From contig NZ_KB913032.1 of assembly GCF_000384215.1 (NCBI RefSeq), positions 2,435,665 through 2,499,664 on the forward strand: a stretch of 64,000 nucleotides of DNA, read 5' to 3'. The notes beneath the pieces are model-generated. The model saw only the letters and a list, made by a program, of their open reading frames with translations. It did not search any database and was not told the DNA's origin. Shown one piece after another: positions 49,256 to 57,577 of the stretch. The position numbers were made by a program, and so were the translations under genes. Each line of letters opens with the position of its first letter. Within the stretch, counting starts at the first letter, position 1. The DNA comes from Amycolatopsis alba DSM 44262 (lineage in GTDB: Bacteria > Actinomycetota > Actinomycetes > Mycobacteriales > Pseudonocardiaceae).

Positions 49256-50524
49256 TCAGCAGACACTGTCCGAGGGAGCCGGGTTGCCGAGGCCGAACAG
49301 CGGCCGCAGCTTCAGCCCGATCCAGGTACCGCCGAGCGCGAAAACGCCCCACAGCCAGCCGTGCAGGCTGCCGACCGAGATACCGCCGAGGTAGGCGCCG
49401 ATGTTGCAGCCGCCCGCCATCCGCGCGCCGACGCCCATCAGGATCCCGCCGAGCACCGCGGCGACGGCGGTCCGCCACGGGATCGAGCTGTGGATCTTCC
49501 ACGCGCCCGCCGCCGCGGCCGCGACCCCCGCGCCGATCATGATGCCGATGTCGGTGAGGCTGTTCTTGTCCTTCCAGATCGGCCCGGCCAGCGAAGCCGC
49601 GTTCGCCTTGAGCCGCCAGAATTCCCAGGTCTCGGGGTGCAGGCCGAACACCTGAAGGATCTTGGCTCCCCACAGGCTGAACGCGCTCGTGACACCCCAG
49701 ATCCCGCCGGAGACCAGGAACACCGCGCCCGCGAGCACCCCGAGGACGACGGCGCCGACGAGGATCGGCCAGGAACCGCGATAGATCCGGGCGAGGCCAC
49801 GCGCGGTCGGGACGACGTCGACCGGCGGCGGGTTGCGGCGCTTCTGCACGAACCGGGTGCCCAGCACGATCGCGGCGAGGACGGCGATGGTGATCGCCCA
49901 CGAACCGAACCAGCCGACATGGTCGGCGAGCAGGATCCCCTTGAACTCGGGCCAGCCGGAAAGCAGCGGGTATGCCCACGTGTAGAGGACCGAGCCGGTG
50001 ATGAACCCGCCGAGGGTCAGCACGATCGTCGACTGACCGGAACCGACCGCGAACAAGGTTCCCGAGGCGCACGCACCGCCCAGCTGCATACCGATGGCGA
50101 AGATCGTCGCGCCGACGAACAACGCGAGGCCCAGCCCGCCCGCGGTCGGATTCGGCTTGCTGCCGAACAGGCCGGAGCCGGTGCCCACGATCAGCGCGAT
50201 CAACGTCGCCGCCGTGCCGAGCAGCAGCGTGTGCGCCCGCAGGCCCTGGCCGTTGCCGACCGCGATCAGCTGGCGCCAGGCCGAGGTGAAACCGAAACGG
50301 GAGTGGAAGAGAGCGAGGCCGAGCAGCAGGCCGAGGACGAGCAGGACACCGAACTTCGCCCCGTGCGCCGCCCAGACGTACCAGGTCAGGCCGACGGCGA
50401 GGGCTCCCGCGACCGCCAGCGGCACGATCTTGACCGGCTCCTCGGGTTGCGGGACCGGGGCGGCGCAGGAGGTCGGGAAGTCGAGGAGTTTCTTCTCACC
50501 GGCTTGGGTTTCTGTCGTCGCCAC
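49256..50524 (-). CDS. YeeE/YedE family sulfur-compound transporter
   Basis: The 422-residue protein has about nine to ten helices and two internally similar halves. Conserved cysteines sit in MQLGGACASGTLFAVGSGQS (first half) and ARMAGGCNIGAYLGGIS (second half). In the thiosulfate importer TsuA such cysteines relay thiosulfate across the membrane. Import of thiosulfate or another small sulfur species is inferred. The GTG at 50524 follows GGAG with a short spacer, so the long upstream in-frame extension is not used. No sulfurtransferase is adjacent, but sulfur amino acid genes are nearby. Confidence 0.88.
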   Translation of the reverse strand: MATTETQAGEKKLLDFPTSCAAPVPQPEEPVKIVPLAVAGALAVGLTWYVWAAHGAKFGVLLVLGLLLGLALFHSRFGFTSAWRQLIAVGNGQGLRAHTLLLGTAATLIALIVGTGSGLFGSKPNPTAGGLGLALFVGATIFAIGMQLGGACASGTLFAVGSGQSTIVLTLGGFITGSVLYTWAYPLLSGWPEFKGILLADHVGWFGSWAITIAVLAAIVLGTRFVQKRRNPPPVDVVPTARGLARIYRGSWPILVGAVVLGVLAGAVFLVSGGIWGVTSAFSLWGAKILQVFGLHPETWEFWRLKANAASLAGPIWKDKNSLTDIGIMIGAGVAAAAAGAWKIHSSIPWRTAVAAVLGGILMGVGARMAGGCNIGAYLGGISVGSLHGWLWGVFALGGTWIGLKLRPLFGLGNPAPSDSVC

Positions 50525-50680
50525 CAGGACTCCAGGTCGATCGGCGGGTTGGGGACGAGCAACGTTAGGACCGGTGACCGTCCGATCGCAGCCCGTCCCA
50601 CACTGTGCGACGAACGGCGGCTCACACACGGCCGGATGGCGGCGGCGATACCAAAGGTCCCTTGCTCCCCCGACACGCAG

Positions 50681-50722
50681 AAAGGCCCCCTTCCCTCGGC
50701 TGAGCCGAGGTGAAGGAGGCCT
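50681..50722. terminator. Long imperfect hairpin, family C related
   Basis: AAGGCCCCCTTCCCTCGGCT pairs with AGCCGAGG, TGAAGG and AGGCCTT, with one mismatch, one bulge and a single-base loop. It lies just past the stop of the gene at 50743-51339 in its direction. A family D half-site (AAAGGTCCCTTGCT) lies immediately beyond at about 50652-50665. Confidence 0.75.
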
Positions 50723-50742
50723 TCACGCGCTTGGACTTGGAG

Positions 50743-51339
50743 TTACTTCGCTGTCTTGATGCAGAGCGTGGTCGGCGGCGTCGAGTACGTCGCCACCCCC
50801 GTGGCTTCGGTGCCCTCGCAGGTCGCCTGGTCAGAGACAGCGGCGACCTTCACCATCTCCGCGTCCTTGGCGGGATCGGTGCAGGACACCTTCTGGTAGC
50901 CGGCGGTCTTGGAGAGGTAGCCCTTGAGGCAGTCGCCCTGCTTGACGTTGACGACCAGACACAACTTGTACGACATCCGGCCGGACATCGAGATGGTGTC
51001 GTAGTCGCCCTCGGGGCAGGATTCGTCACCGGCCACACGGGCGCCGATCTTGACGTTCGCCTCCTGCGCGCCGCAGTCGGCCTTCTTCGGCTCGTCGGCA
51101 GTCCTGGAGAACTCCGTCACGCTCAAGCACTCGCCGGCCTGGGCACTGCCCGTCCCGGTGAAGTGGTTGTAGAGGAAGAGGCCGCCACCGATCACGACGA
51201 CGAGCACCGGAATGGCGAACCGAAGCCAACCGATCTTGGAACGCTTGGGTGCCGTCGGCTGCCCGCCGGGCGGCGGACCGAAAGCGTCGGGCTGTCCCAC
51301 CGGCATTTGGCCCCCAGGGGCCGGCTGGGAAGTGGTCAC
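50743..51339 (-). CDS. Membrane-anchored Cys-rich protein (LppU/SCO3897-like), copy 1
   Basis: The product is 198 residues. A Pro/Gly-rich cytoplasmic N-terminus and one transmembrane helix (FAIPVLVVVIGGGLFLYNHF, about 42-61) precede an exported domain with six or more cysteines (AGECLSV, KADCGAQ, ESCPEGDYD, KLCLVVNVKQGDC, SCTDP, TLCIKT). The spacing of cysteines is shared with the following gene, so they are tandem paralogues. I place it near the LppU/SCO3897 type of actinobacterial proteins by this pattern. The role is unknown. Confidence 0.78.
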   Translation of the reverse strand: MTTSQPAPGGQMPVGQPDAFGPPPGGQPTAPKRSKIGWLRFAIPVLVVVIGGGLFLYNHFTGTGSAQAGECLSVTEFSRTADEPKKADCGAQEANVKIGARVAGDESCPEGDYDTISMSGRMSYKLCLVVNVKQGDCLKGYLSKTAGYQKVSCTDPAKDAEMVKVAAVSDQATCEGTEATGVATYSTPPTTLCIKTAK

Positions 51340-51450
51340 CGAGAAACCTCACAGGTGTGAAGAGGAATGAGAACCTCGGTATCAAACACTTACCGTGATC
51401 AACCGCCTAAACCGGGCCCCCAAACGAGTGAAAGCCGCTGGTCGGAGTCC

Positions 51451-51984
51451 CTATTTGAGGCTCTTGACGCAGACCGTCGACGGCGGCGTCGAGTAGCTCT
51501 TGAGATCAGTCGCTTCGGTGTCGTCACAGGTCACGACGCCGTTGACCACCTTCAGGACCTCCGCGTCCTTCGTGGGGTCCGAGCACGCGACCTTCTGATA
51601 GGCCACGCTGTCGGCCAGGAAGTTCTCGAGGCAGTCGCCCTGCTTCGCGTTGATCATCATGCAGAGCTTGTACGAAGCGAACGTCTTGTCGACTACGAGC
51701 TGGTCGTACTCGCCCGCCGGGCACGCACCGCCCGCGTCGGTCTTCGCTCCCGCTTTCGCGTTGGCTTCGACCGAACCGCAGTCCGCCTTGACCGGATCCG
51801 CGTCGACGTCGCCGAACGTCGTGATCGCGTAGCAGTCGCCCACCTGGACGTCGTCGGTGTTCGAGAGGTACCCGACGATCCAGGAGGACGCGCTGAGCAC
51901 CACGATCGCGACCGGCACCAGGATGCCCACCCAGAACCACTTGGAACGCCTCGGCCTGGCGGGTTCGCCACTGTGCTCGGTCAT
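51451..51984 (-). CDS. Membrane-anchored Cys-rich protein (LppU/SCO3897-like), copy 2
   Basis: The product is 177 residues. A short basic N-terminus, one transmembrane helix (WVGILVPVAIVVLSASSWIV, about 18-37) and an exported domain carry the same cysteine order as its paralogue: VGDCYAI, KADCGSV, GACPAGEYD, YKLCMMINAKQGDC, ACSDPTKD and VCVKSLK. A YSTPPSTVC ending is common to both. It is probably a product of tandem duplication. It starts just after a hairpin at 52012-52041. Confidence 0.78.
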   Translation of the reverse strand: MTEHSGEPARPRRSKWFWVGILVPVAIVVLSASSWIVGYLSNTDDVQVGDCYAITTFGDVDADPVKADCGSVEANAKAGAKTDAGGACPAGEYDQLVVDKTFASYKLCMMINAKQGDCLENFLADSVAYQKVACSDPTKDAEVLKVVNGVVTCDDTEATDLKSYSTPPSTVCVKSLK

Positions 51985-52011
51985 GGGGTCAGAGTATTCA
52001 CAGGAACGGAA

Positions 52012-52041
52012 AAGGGCGCCCCGATCGCTCGGAGCGCCCTT
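52012..52041. terminator. Terminator hairpin after the Bax-inhibitor-like gene
   Basis: Stem AAGGGCGC and GCGCCCTT (8 bp) with a 14-base loop that can pair further. It lies between the end of the gene at 52058-52894 and the start of the Cys-rich gene. Confidence 0.65.
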
Positions 52042-52057
52042 CCCTGGTGAACCCGCG

Positions 52058-52894
52058 TCAATCGTTTTGGAAGTACGACAGCAGTCGCAGGATCTCGAGG
52101 TACAGCCAGACCAGCGTGGTCATCAGGCCGAAGGCGGCGAACCACGCCCACTTCGACGGCATGCCTTCGCGGATCATCCGGTCGGCCTGGTCGAAGTCGA
52201 GCAGGAAGCTGAACGCCGCGACACCGATCACCACGAGGCTGAAGATGATCGCGATCGGCCCGCCGTCACGCAGCGGGTTGAAGCCGAAGAAGCTGGTGAT
52301 GAGGTTGACCAGCATCAGGATCGCGACACCGACGACGGCGCCGATGATCCACTTGGTCAGCTTCGGGGTGACCTTGACCGCACCGGTCTTGTAGACGACC
52401 AGCATCGCGATGAACACACCCGCGGTACCGATGATCGCCTGGATCGCGATTCCGGGGTACAGCAGTTCGAACAGACCGCTGATCGCACCGAGGAAGACAC
52501 CCTCGGCAGCCGAGTACGCGAGCGTGAGCGGGCCGCTCGGCTTCTGCTTGAAGATGATGACGAGCGAGATCACGAGACCGACGATCATGCCGCCGACCAG
52601 CGCGCCGATCACGGCGCCGGGGATGGCGGTGATCTTGCCCGAGGCCGAGGTCGTGATCTGGCTGATCGCCCAGATCGCGGTGAGCACGCCGGTCACCAGC
52701 GCGGTGCCGAGACTCAGCGCCGTCTTGATGACGACGTCGTCGACGGTCATCGGACGGTCGTCGGCGCCGGCGGAGGTCTGCGGAGGGCCGTAGCCGGGCA
52801 CGCCGCCCTGGGGTTGGTTGAAGCCTACGTTGGGTCCGTACTGCGCCGCGCCACGCGGCAGGTTCCGGAACGCCGGGTTGCTACTGGATCGCAC
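52058..52894 (-). CDS. Bax inhibitor-1/YccA family membrane protein
   Basis: The product is 278 residues. A cytoplasmic Gly/Pro-rich head of about 45 residues is followed by seven helices. Family features include the region KTALSLGTALVTGVLTAIW, the central EGVFLGAISGLFELLYPG and the C-terminal aspartates in FLLDFDQADRMIREGMP, which in bacterial homologues form a pH-gated calcium-leak pair. A calcium-leak channel is plausible but unproven. The GTG at 52894 follows GGAGG with a good spacer. Confidence 0.92.
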   Translation of the reverse strand: MRSSSNPAFRNLPRGAAQYGPNVGFNQPQGGVPGYGPPQTSAGADDRPMTVDDVVIKTALSLGTALVTGVLTAIWAISQITTSASGKITAIPGAVIGALVGGMIVGLVISLVIIFKQKPSGPLTLAYSAAEGVFLGAISGLFELLYPGIAIQAIIGTAGVFIAMLVVYKTGAVKVTPKLTKWIIGAVVGVAILMLVNLITSFFGFNPLRDGGPIAIIFSLVVIGVAAFSFLLDFDQADRMIREGMPSKWAWFAAFGLMTTLVWLYLEILRLLSYFQND

Positions 52895-53207
52895 CTGATC
52901 CTCCTGGATCTACTGGCACCTGCATCGGGTTCAACGACCGCTAGGGCCGCCCGGTTCCCGTCGAAGTAAAGACGACTTTACTCACATTCGGCGCGGGGCC
53001 CACTCCCCACACCGTATGCGGTGGAGATCACGACCGTTCACCGATACCCCACCTGATGCCCTATTGCCAAAACCGCTGCTCACAGGACACTCTGCACGTT
53101 GCGTGTTCGGATACTCACCGAAGGCGTGTCGGGGAACCTATCGATCGTGTGGACTGCGTCGACGTAAATGCGCCGGGGCAGAGCACGGCCAAAGGAGTCA
53201 ACACACC
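52895..53207. promoter_or_regulatory. Divergent promoter region with a short dyad
   Basis: The 313-bp gap between the Bax-inhibitor-like gene and the SpaA-like gene holds no gene. A dyad AGTAAAG-ACGA-CTTTACT at 52965-52982 is close to the minus-strand start and could be an operator. The rest shows nothing I can identify beyond an A+T-richer stretch at about 53060-53110. Confidence 0.4.
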
Positions 53208-54674
53208 ATGGGGTGGACCACACGCCCGAGCGTGCGTTCGCGCGCCTTGACCAGCCTGATCGCGACGTGCCTGCTCGGCGCCCTGTCCGCCACCGTCGCG
53301 GCGACACCGGCTTCGGCCGCCAAGCAGGAAGGTGTCGGCTACGAAGTCACACCTGGCCAGCCCCACAAGGCCGCGTCCGGCAGAGACTGGCTCGGTTCCT
53401 ACGTCGTGAACGGCAAGCACGTGTTCTGCGTCTCCTTCCAGCTGAAGGCGCCGGACACGGGCGAGAAGTACCAGCCCGGCGACGAGCTCCTCGACAAATG
53501 GGGCCAGAAGCTGCCCGCCGACGTCGCGGCCAACATCTCCTACCTTCTGCTGCGCTACGGCGCGGCGGAGAACAAGGCCGATTCCGCCGCGCTGGCCCAC
53601 CTGCTCCACTCGTGGACGTCCAAGCCCCGCACCCCGGCCGATCTCGACCCGCAACGGGACCCGGCCCAGCTCGGCTACGACGTCGGGTTCCACCTCGACA
53701 AGCTGAAGGCGCAGCACTCCGACGCCGCCGCGGCCGTGGAGAAACTGACCAAGGACGCCGAGGCCAACCGGGGTCCGTGGACCACCGCCATCGCGCCGCC
53801 GAAGGAAGACCAGCACATCGGCACCGCGGGCGAGTGGACGATCAGCGTCAAGAACGCCAAGGGCAAGGGCATCTCCGGGGTGCCGGTGCAGCTCACGCCG
53901 TCGAACGCGACCGTCGACGGCGGCGAGAGCACCAAGCCCGCGTCGACCTCGAACGCCAAGGCCGAGAAGGCCACCACGGTGAAGACGGGGGAAGACGGCA
54001 CCGTCACGGTGAAGGTGACGCCGACCGGTGACCAGCCGAAGCTGGCCAGCTCGCTGTCCGCCCCCGCGGACCGGCCGTACGTGCAGTTCCCGGTCGACAC
54101 CGGCGTGCAGAAGGTCGTCTCGACCGGCGGCGAGAAGGAACTGAAGGCCCAGGGTGTCGCCGTCGTCTCGAAGCCGGGCAAGGTCCAGGTGACCAAGGTC
54201 GACGCGAAGACCGGCAAGGGCATCGCGGGCGCCGCGCTGCGGGTCACCGCCAAGGACAAGTCCGCCGCCGCCCTCGGCCAGGACGGCAAGCCGCTCAACG
54301 GCGCCGACGGCAAACCCGCCGTCGTCACCACCGAGGGCGAGAACGGGACGGTCACCGTGGAGAACCTGCGGACGCCGCAGGAGATCTGCGTGGTCGAGGT
54401 CAACGCGCCGCCGGGCTACACCAACGCGTTCGACCCGAAGAATCCGCCGTCCGCCTGCGGTGAGGTCAAGCCGGGTGAGACGCTGGCGCTCAAGGTCGCC
54501 AACACGCCCAACGAGGTACCGCGCACCATCCCCGCCGGCGACCGGCCGGTGGCGATGATGCAGGGCACCGTCGAGAACTCCGCGTCGACCGCCGGGATCC
54601 TCGGTGTCGGTGCGCTCGCGCTGCTCGGTTCGTTGATGGTGGGCGTGGCCGCGCGGCGGTCTTCGCGACGCTAA
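53208..54674 (+). CDS. SpaA/Cna-B-like surface protein, putative sortase substrate
   Basis: The product is 488 residues. A signal peptide (cleavage after PASAAK region, about residue 40) precedes a thioester-like or adhesin N-terminal domain with GKHVFCVSFQLKAP. Beta-sandwich regions follow (GKVQVTKVDAKTGKGIAGAA is the SpaA/prealbumin-like signature). The C-terminus has a hydrophobic helix (GILGVGALALLGSLMVGVA) and RRSSRR, the layout of a sorting signal, but with no LPxTG-like pentapeptide. AAAGGA precedes the ATG at 53208. The class F sortase gene starts 13 bp downstream, suggesting a dedicated enzyme-substrate pair. Confidence 0.82.
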   Translation: MGWTTRPSVRSRALTSLIATCLLGALSATVAATPASAAKQEGVGYEVTPGQPHKAASGRDWLGSYVVNGKHVFCVSFQLKAPDTGEKYQPGDELLDKWGQKLPADVAANISYLLLRYGAAENKADSAALAHLLHSWTSKPRTPADLDPQRDPAQLGYDVGFHLDKLKAQHSDAAAAVEKLTKDAEANRGPWTTAIAPPKEDQHIGTAGEWTISVKNAKGKGISGVPVQLTPSNATVDGGESTKPASTSNAKAEKATTVKTGEDGTVTVKVTPTGDQPKLASSLSAPADRPYVQFPVDTGVQKVVSTGGEKELKAQGVAVVSKPGKVQVTKVDAKTGKGIAGAALRVTAKDKSAAALGQDGKPLNGADGKPAVVTTEGENGTVTVENLRTPQEICVVEVNAPPGYTNAFDPKNPPSACGEVKPGETLALKVANTPNEVPRTIPAGDRPVAMMQGTVENSASTAGILGVGALALLGSLMVGVAARRSSRR

Positions 54675-54687
54675 AGAGGGTTCTGGA

Positions 54688-55374
54688 ATGTCAGTACGAC
54701 GCGGGTTCGCGCTGGGAGCCGTCACGGTCCTGTGCGCGGACCTCGTCGCGGCCTTGATTCTCTGGCCGCCGACGACCGTGGTGGCGGGGACGGCTCAGCC
54801 CGTCTCCGTCTCCGTCGCGGGCGGTGCCCCGGCGGCGCCCGCGCAACAGGAGGTCCCCCCTCCGTCGGAAATCGTCCCCACGACGCCGACGGCCGCTCCG
54901 CCACCGCCCCCGAAGGAGCCCGAGGCCCCGAAACCGCAGGGTCCGGGAACCATCCGGCTGCCCGCGGGCGGGGGCGCGAAGCTGATCCGCAAGGAACTCG
55001 GACCGGGTGCGGAACTCCCGGTGCCGGAGAACCTCGGCGAGGTCACCTGGTGGGGCGCCGAGCTGAGCTCGGACACCGGAGCGAGCGTCTTCGCCGGGCA
55101 CGTGAACTGGAAGGGCGCGACGGGTCCGTTCGCGGAACTGTGGACCGAGCGGATCGGCGGCGCCGTCACCGTGGTCGACAAGGCCGGGAAATCCTGGCAG
55201 TACAAGGTTTCCCAGCTGATCACGCTGAAGAAGAACGAACTGCCGCAGCGGGCGGACGAACTGTTCGGCCAGTCCGGTCCACATCGGATAGTCCTCGTCA
55301 CCTGCGGCGGCCGCTGGGTCGGCGGGGAGACCGGCTACGCCGAGAACCGGGTCGTCATCGCCGACCCAGCCTAG
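54688..55374 (+). CDS. Class F sortase
   Basis: The product is 228 residues. An N-terminal membrane anchor (ALGAVTVLCADLVAALILW) and a Pro-rich linker precede the sortase barrel. The catalytic triad appears as H138 (FAGHVNWKG), C206 (LVTCGG) and R221 (ENRVVIADP). Class F enzymes are the common small sortases of actinobacteria. The partner is probably the SpaA-like protein encoded 13 bp upstream, which lacks a standard motif. The chain ends close after the beta8 strand, and a terminator follows at 55378-55399. Confidence 0.9.
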   Translation: MSVRRGFALGAVTVLCADLVAALILWPPTTVVAGTAQPVSVSVAGGAPAAPAQQEVPPPSEIVPTTPTAAPPPPPKEPEAPKPQGPGTIRLPAGGGAKLIRKELGPGAELPVPENLGEVTWWGAELSSDTGASVFAGHVNWKGATGPFAELWTERIGGAVTVVDKAGKSWQYKVSQLITLKKNELPQRADELFGQSGPHRIVLVTCGGRWVGGETGYAENRVVIADPA

Positions 55375-55377
55375 TTA

Positions 55378-55399
55378 CCCGTGAGTAACTTCACGGGTG
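55378..55399. terminator. Short terminator hairpin after the sortase gene
   Basis: ACCCGTGA and TCACGGGT form an 8-bp perfect stem with a 6-base loop, beginning 4 bases past the TAG stop. Confidence 0.65.
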
Positions 55400-55473
55400 T
55401 CGTGGTGGTCCTCGCCGTGACGATGCAGCAGAATGCCTGTGGACGCGGGCGAGCACGGTGAAGGGTGAAGCAG

Positions 55474-57465
55474 ATGGCGACATTTCTGGTGACCGGGGCG
55501 ACCGGACTGATCGGGCGCCAGTTCACCCGGCTGCTGCTCGCCAGGGAAGACGTCGACAAGGTCGCGCTCGTCGTCCGCTCGTCCTCGAGGGACAAACTCG
55601 CGAAACTCGTGAACGCCTGGCCGCATCCGGAACGCGTCACCCTCGTCACCGGCGACCTCGGCGAGCCGCTGCTCGGCGTCGGCCAGGAAGACCGAGAGAC
55701 GCTTCGCGGTGTCGATCACGTCGTGCACCTCGCCGCCCTTTACGACCTCACCGCCGACGACGAAGCCAGCATCAAGGCCAACGTCGAAGGCACCGCGCAG
55801 GTGATCGCGCTCGCCGCCGAGCTGAACGCGGGCTGTCTGCACCACGTGTCCTCGGTCGCCGTCGCCGGTGACCACGAGGGCATGTTCACCGAGGAGATGT
55901 TCGACGTCGGCCAGCGGCTCGTCACGCCGTATCACCGCACGAAGTTCGAGGCGGAACGTCTCGTACGCGAGCAGCACGAAGTGCCGTGGCGGGTGTACCG
56001 GCCCGCGGTCGTCGTCGGGAACTCCGAGACCGGCGAGATGGACAAGATCGACGGCCCGTACTACCTGTTCCCCGCGATCAGCAGGCTGGCCGGGCTGCCC
56101 GACGTGCCGATCGTCGGCCCCGACCTCGGCGACACCAACGTCGTCCCGGTCGACTACGTCGCCGAGTCGCTGAACGCCCTGATCACCACGAAGGGCCTCG
56201 ACGGGCGCGCGTTCCACCTGGTCAACCCGGAGCCTCAGCCGGTCGTCTCGGTCTACAACGCCTTCGCGAAGGCGGCCGGCGCGCCGACGATCTCCGTGCA
56301 GCTCAACGAACGACTGTCCAAGGGCATCGTCAACCTGGTGAAGCTGAGCGAGCACATCCCCGGCTTCACGATCGCGCGCGACGCCGTGATGGAGCGGCTC
56401 GGCATCCCGCCGGTGCTGCTGGAGACCATGGCGTTCCCGTCGGTGTTCTCGTCGGCGTCGACGCGCAAGGCGCTCATCGGCTCGGGCGTCGAGGTGCCCC
56501 GCATCGAGGACTACGCGCCCACCCTGTGGCGTTACTGGCGCGAGCACCTGGACCCGTTCCGCGCCCGTAAGCACGGCCCCCGCGGCGAACTGGACGGCCG
56601 TCGCGTGATCATCACCGGCGCGTCTTCGGGCATCGGCCGGGCGACCGCGATCAAGGTCGCCGCCGCGGGAGGGATCCCGCTGCTCGTGGCACGGCGGCAG
56701 CACGAACTCGAAGAAGTGCGGGACGAGATCATCGCCGCGGGCGGCACGGCGTCGGTGTACCCGGCCGACCTGACCGACGAAGAATCGGTACACAAGGCCG
56801 TCGACGCCATGCTCGCCGACCACGGCCGGATCGACATGCTCGTGAACAACGCCGGCCGGTCGATCCGGCGCTCGATCAAACTGTCGTACGACCGGTTCCA
56901 CGACTACGAACGCGCGATGGCGATCAACTACTTCGGCGCGGTGCGACTGATCCTCGCGGTGCTGCCGCATATGTCCGAGCGGAAATTCGGGCATATCGTC
57001 AACGTCTCGTCGATCGGCGTGCAGGGAATCGCGCCGCGCTTTTCGGCGTATGCGGCGTCGAAGGCCGCTTTGGATTATTTCTCCCGGATCGCCGCGACCG
57101 AGACCCACGGTGACGGAATCACCTTCACGACCATTCACATGCCGCTCGTGCGCACGCCGATGATCCGGCCGACGAAGATCTACGACGCGTTTCCGACGAA
57201 ATCCCCGGATCAGGCCGCGGACATGGTGCTGAAGGCGCTGAAGGAACGCCCGAAGCACATCGGCACGCCTGCCGGGCAGGCGATCGGGCTCGCGTACACG
57301 CTCACGCCGGGACTCACGGATGCCGTGGCCTACCAAGGATTCCGCGTGTTTCCGGACTCGGCGGCCGCGGGTGGCGGCGGCGGGCTCAAGATCGGGAAGG
57401 GCGAGCAGCATCTGTCACGTGCGGCGATGGCCCTCGCCCGGCTCAGCCGCGGCTTCCATTGGTGA
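55474..57465 (+). CDS. Two-domain SDR fusion, fatty acyl-CoA reductase-like
   Basis: The product is 663 residues. Residues 1-370 are an extended SDR of the NAD-binding/male-sterility type: FLVTGATGLIGRQFTRLLL, then a YHRTKFEAERLV active-site YxxxK. Residues about 380-640 are a classical SDR: VIITGASSGIGRATAIK, NNAGRSIR, YAASKAALDYF. The pairing and length match bacterial fatty acyl-CoA reductases that make fatty alcohols or aldehydes, such as the mycobacterial and Marinobacter types. The ATG at 55474 sits 8 bases after AAGGG. Wax-ester or alcohol production is inferred. Confidence 0.85.
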   Translation: MATFLVTGATGLIGRQFTRLLLAREDVDKVALVVRSSSRDKLAKLVNAWPHPERVTLVTGDLGEPLLGVGQEDRETLRGVDHVVHLAALYDLTADDEASIKANVEGTAQVIALAAELNAGCLHHVSSVAVAGDHEGMFTEEMFDVGQRLVTPYHRTKFEAERLVREQHEVPWRVYRPAVVVGNSETGEMDKIDGPYYLFPAISRLAGLPDVPIVGPDLGDTNVVPVDYVAESLNALITTKGLDGRAFHLVNPEPQPVVSVYNAFAKAAGAPTISVQLNERLSKGIVNLVKLSEHIPGFTIARDAVMERLGIPPVLLETMAFPSVFSSASTRKALIGSGVEVPRIEDYAPTLWRYWREHLDPFRARKHGPRGELDGRRVIITGASSGIGRATAIKVAAAGGIPLLVARRQHELEEVRDEIIAAGGTASVYPADLTDEESVHKAVDAMLADHGRIDMLVNNAGRSIRRSIKLSYDRFHDYERAMAINYFGAVRLILAVLPHMSERKFGHIVNVSSIGVQGIAPRFSAYAASKAALDYFSRIAATETHGDGITFTTIHMPLVRTPMIRPTKIYDAFPTKSPDQAADMVLKALKERPKHIGTPAGQAIGLAYTLTPGLTDAVAYQGFRVFPDSAAAGGGGGLKIGKGEQHLSRAAMALARLSRGFHW

Positions 57466-57577
57466 CACTGCGCACACGGGTGGCGGCCGTTCAGGTGAGG
57501 AAAAGCAGCTGAGAGCCGACACACGTCGGTGAATCGCCAAGCCTGAGCACGGCGACGCCGGGTACGCAGGTACCGTC

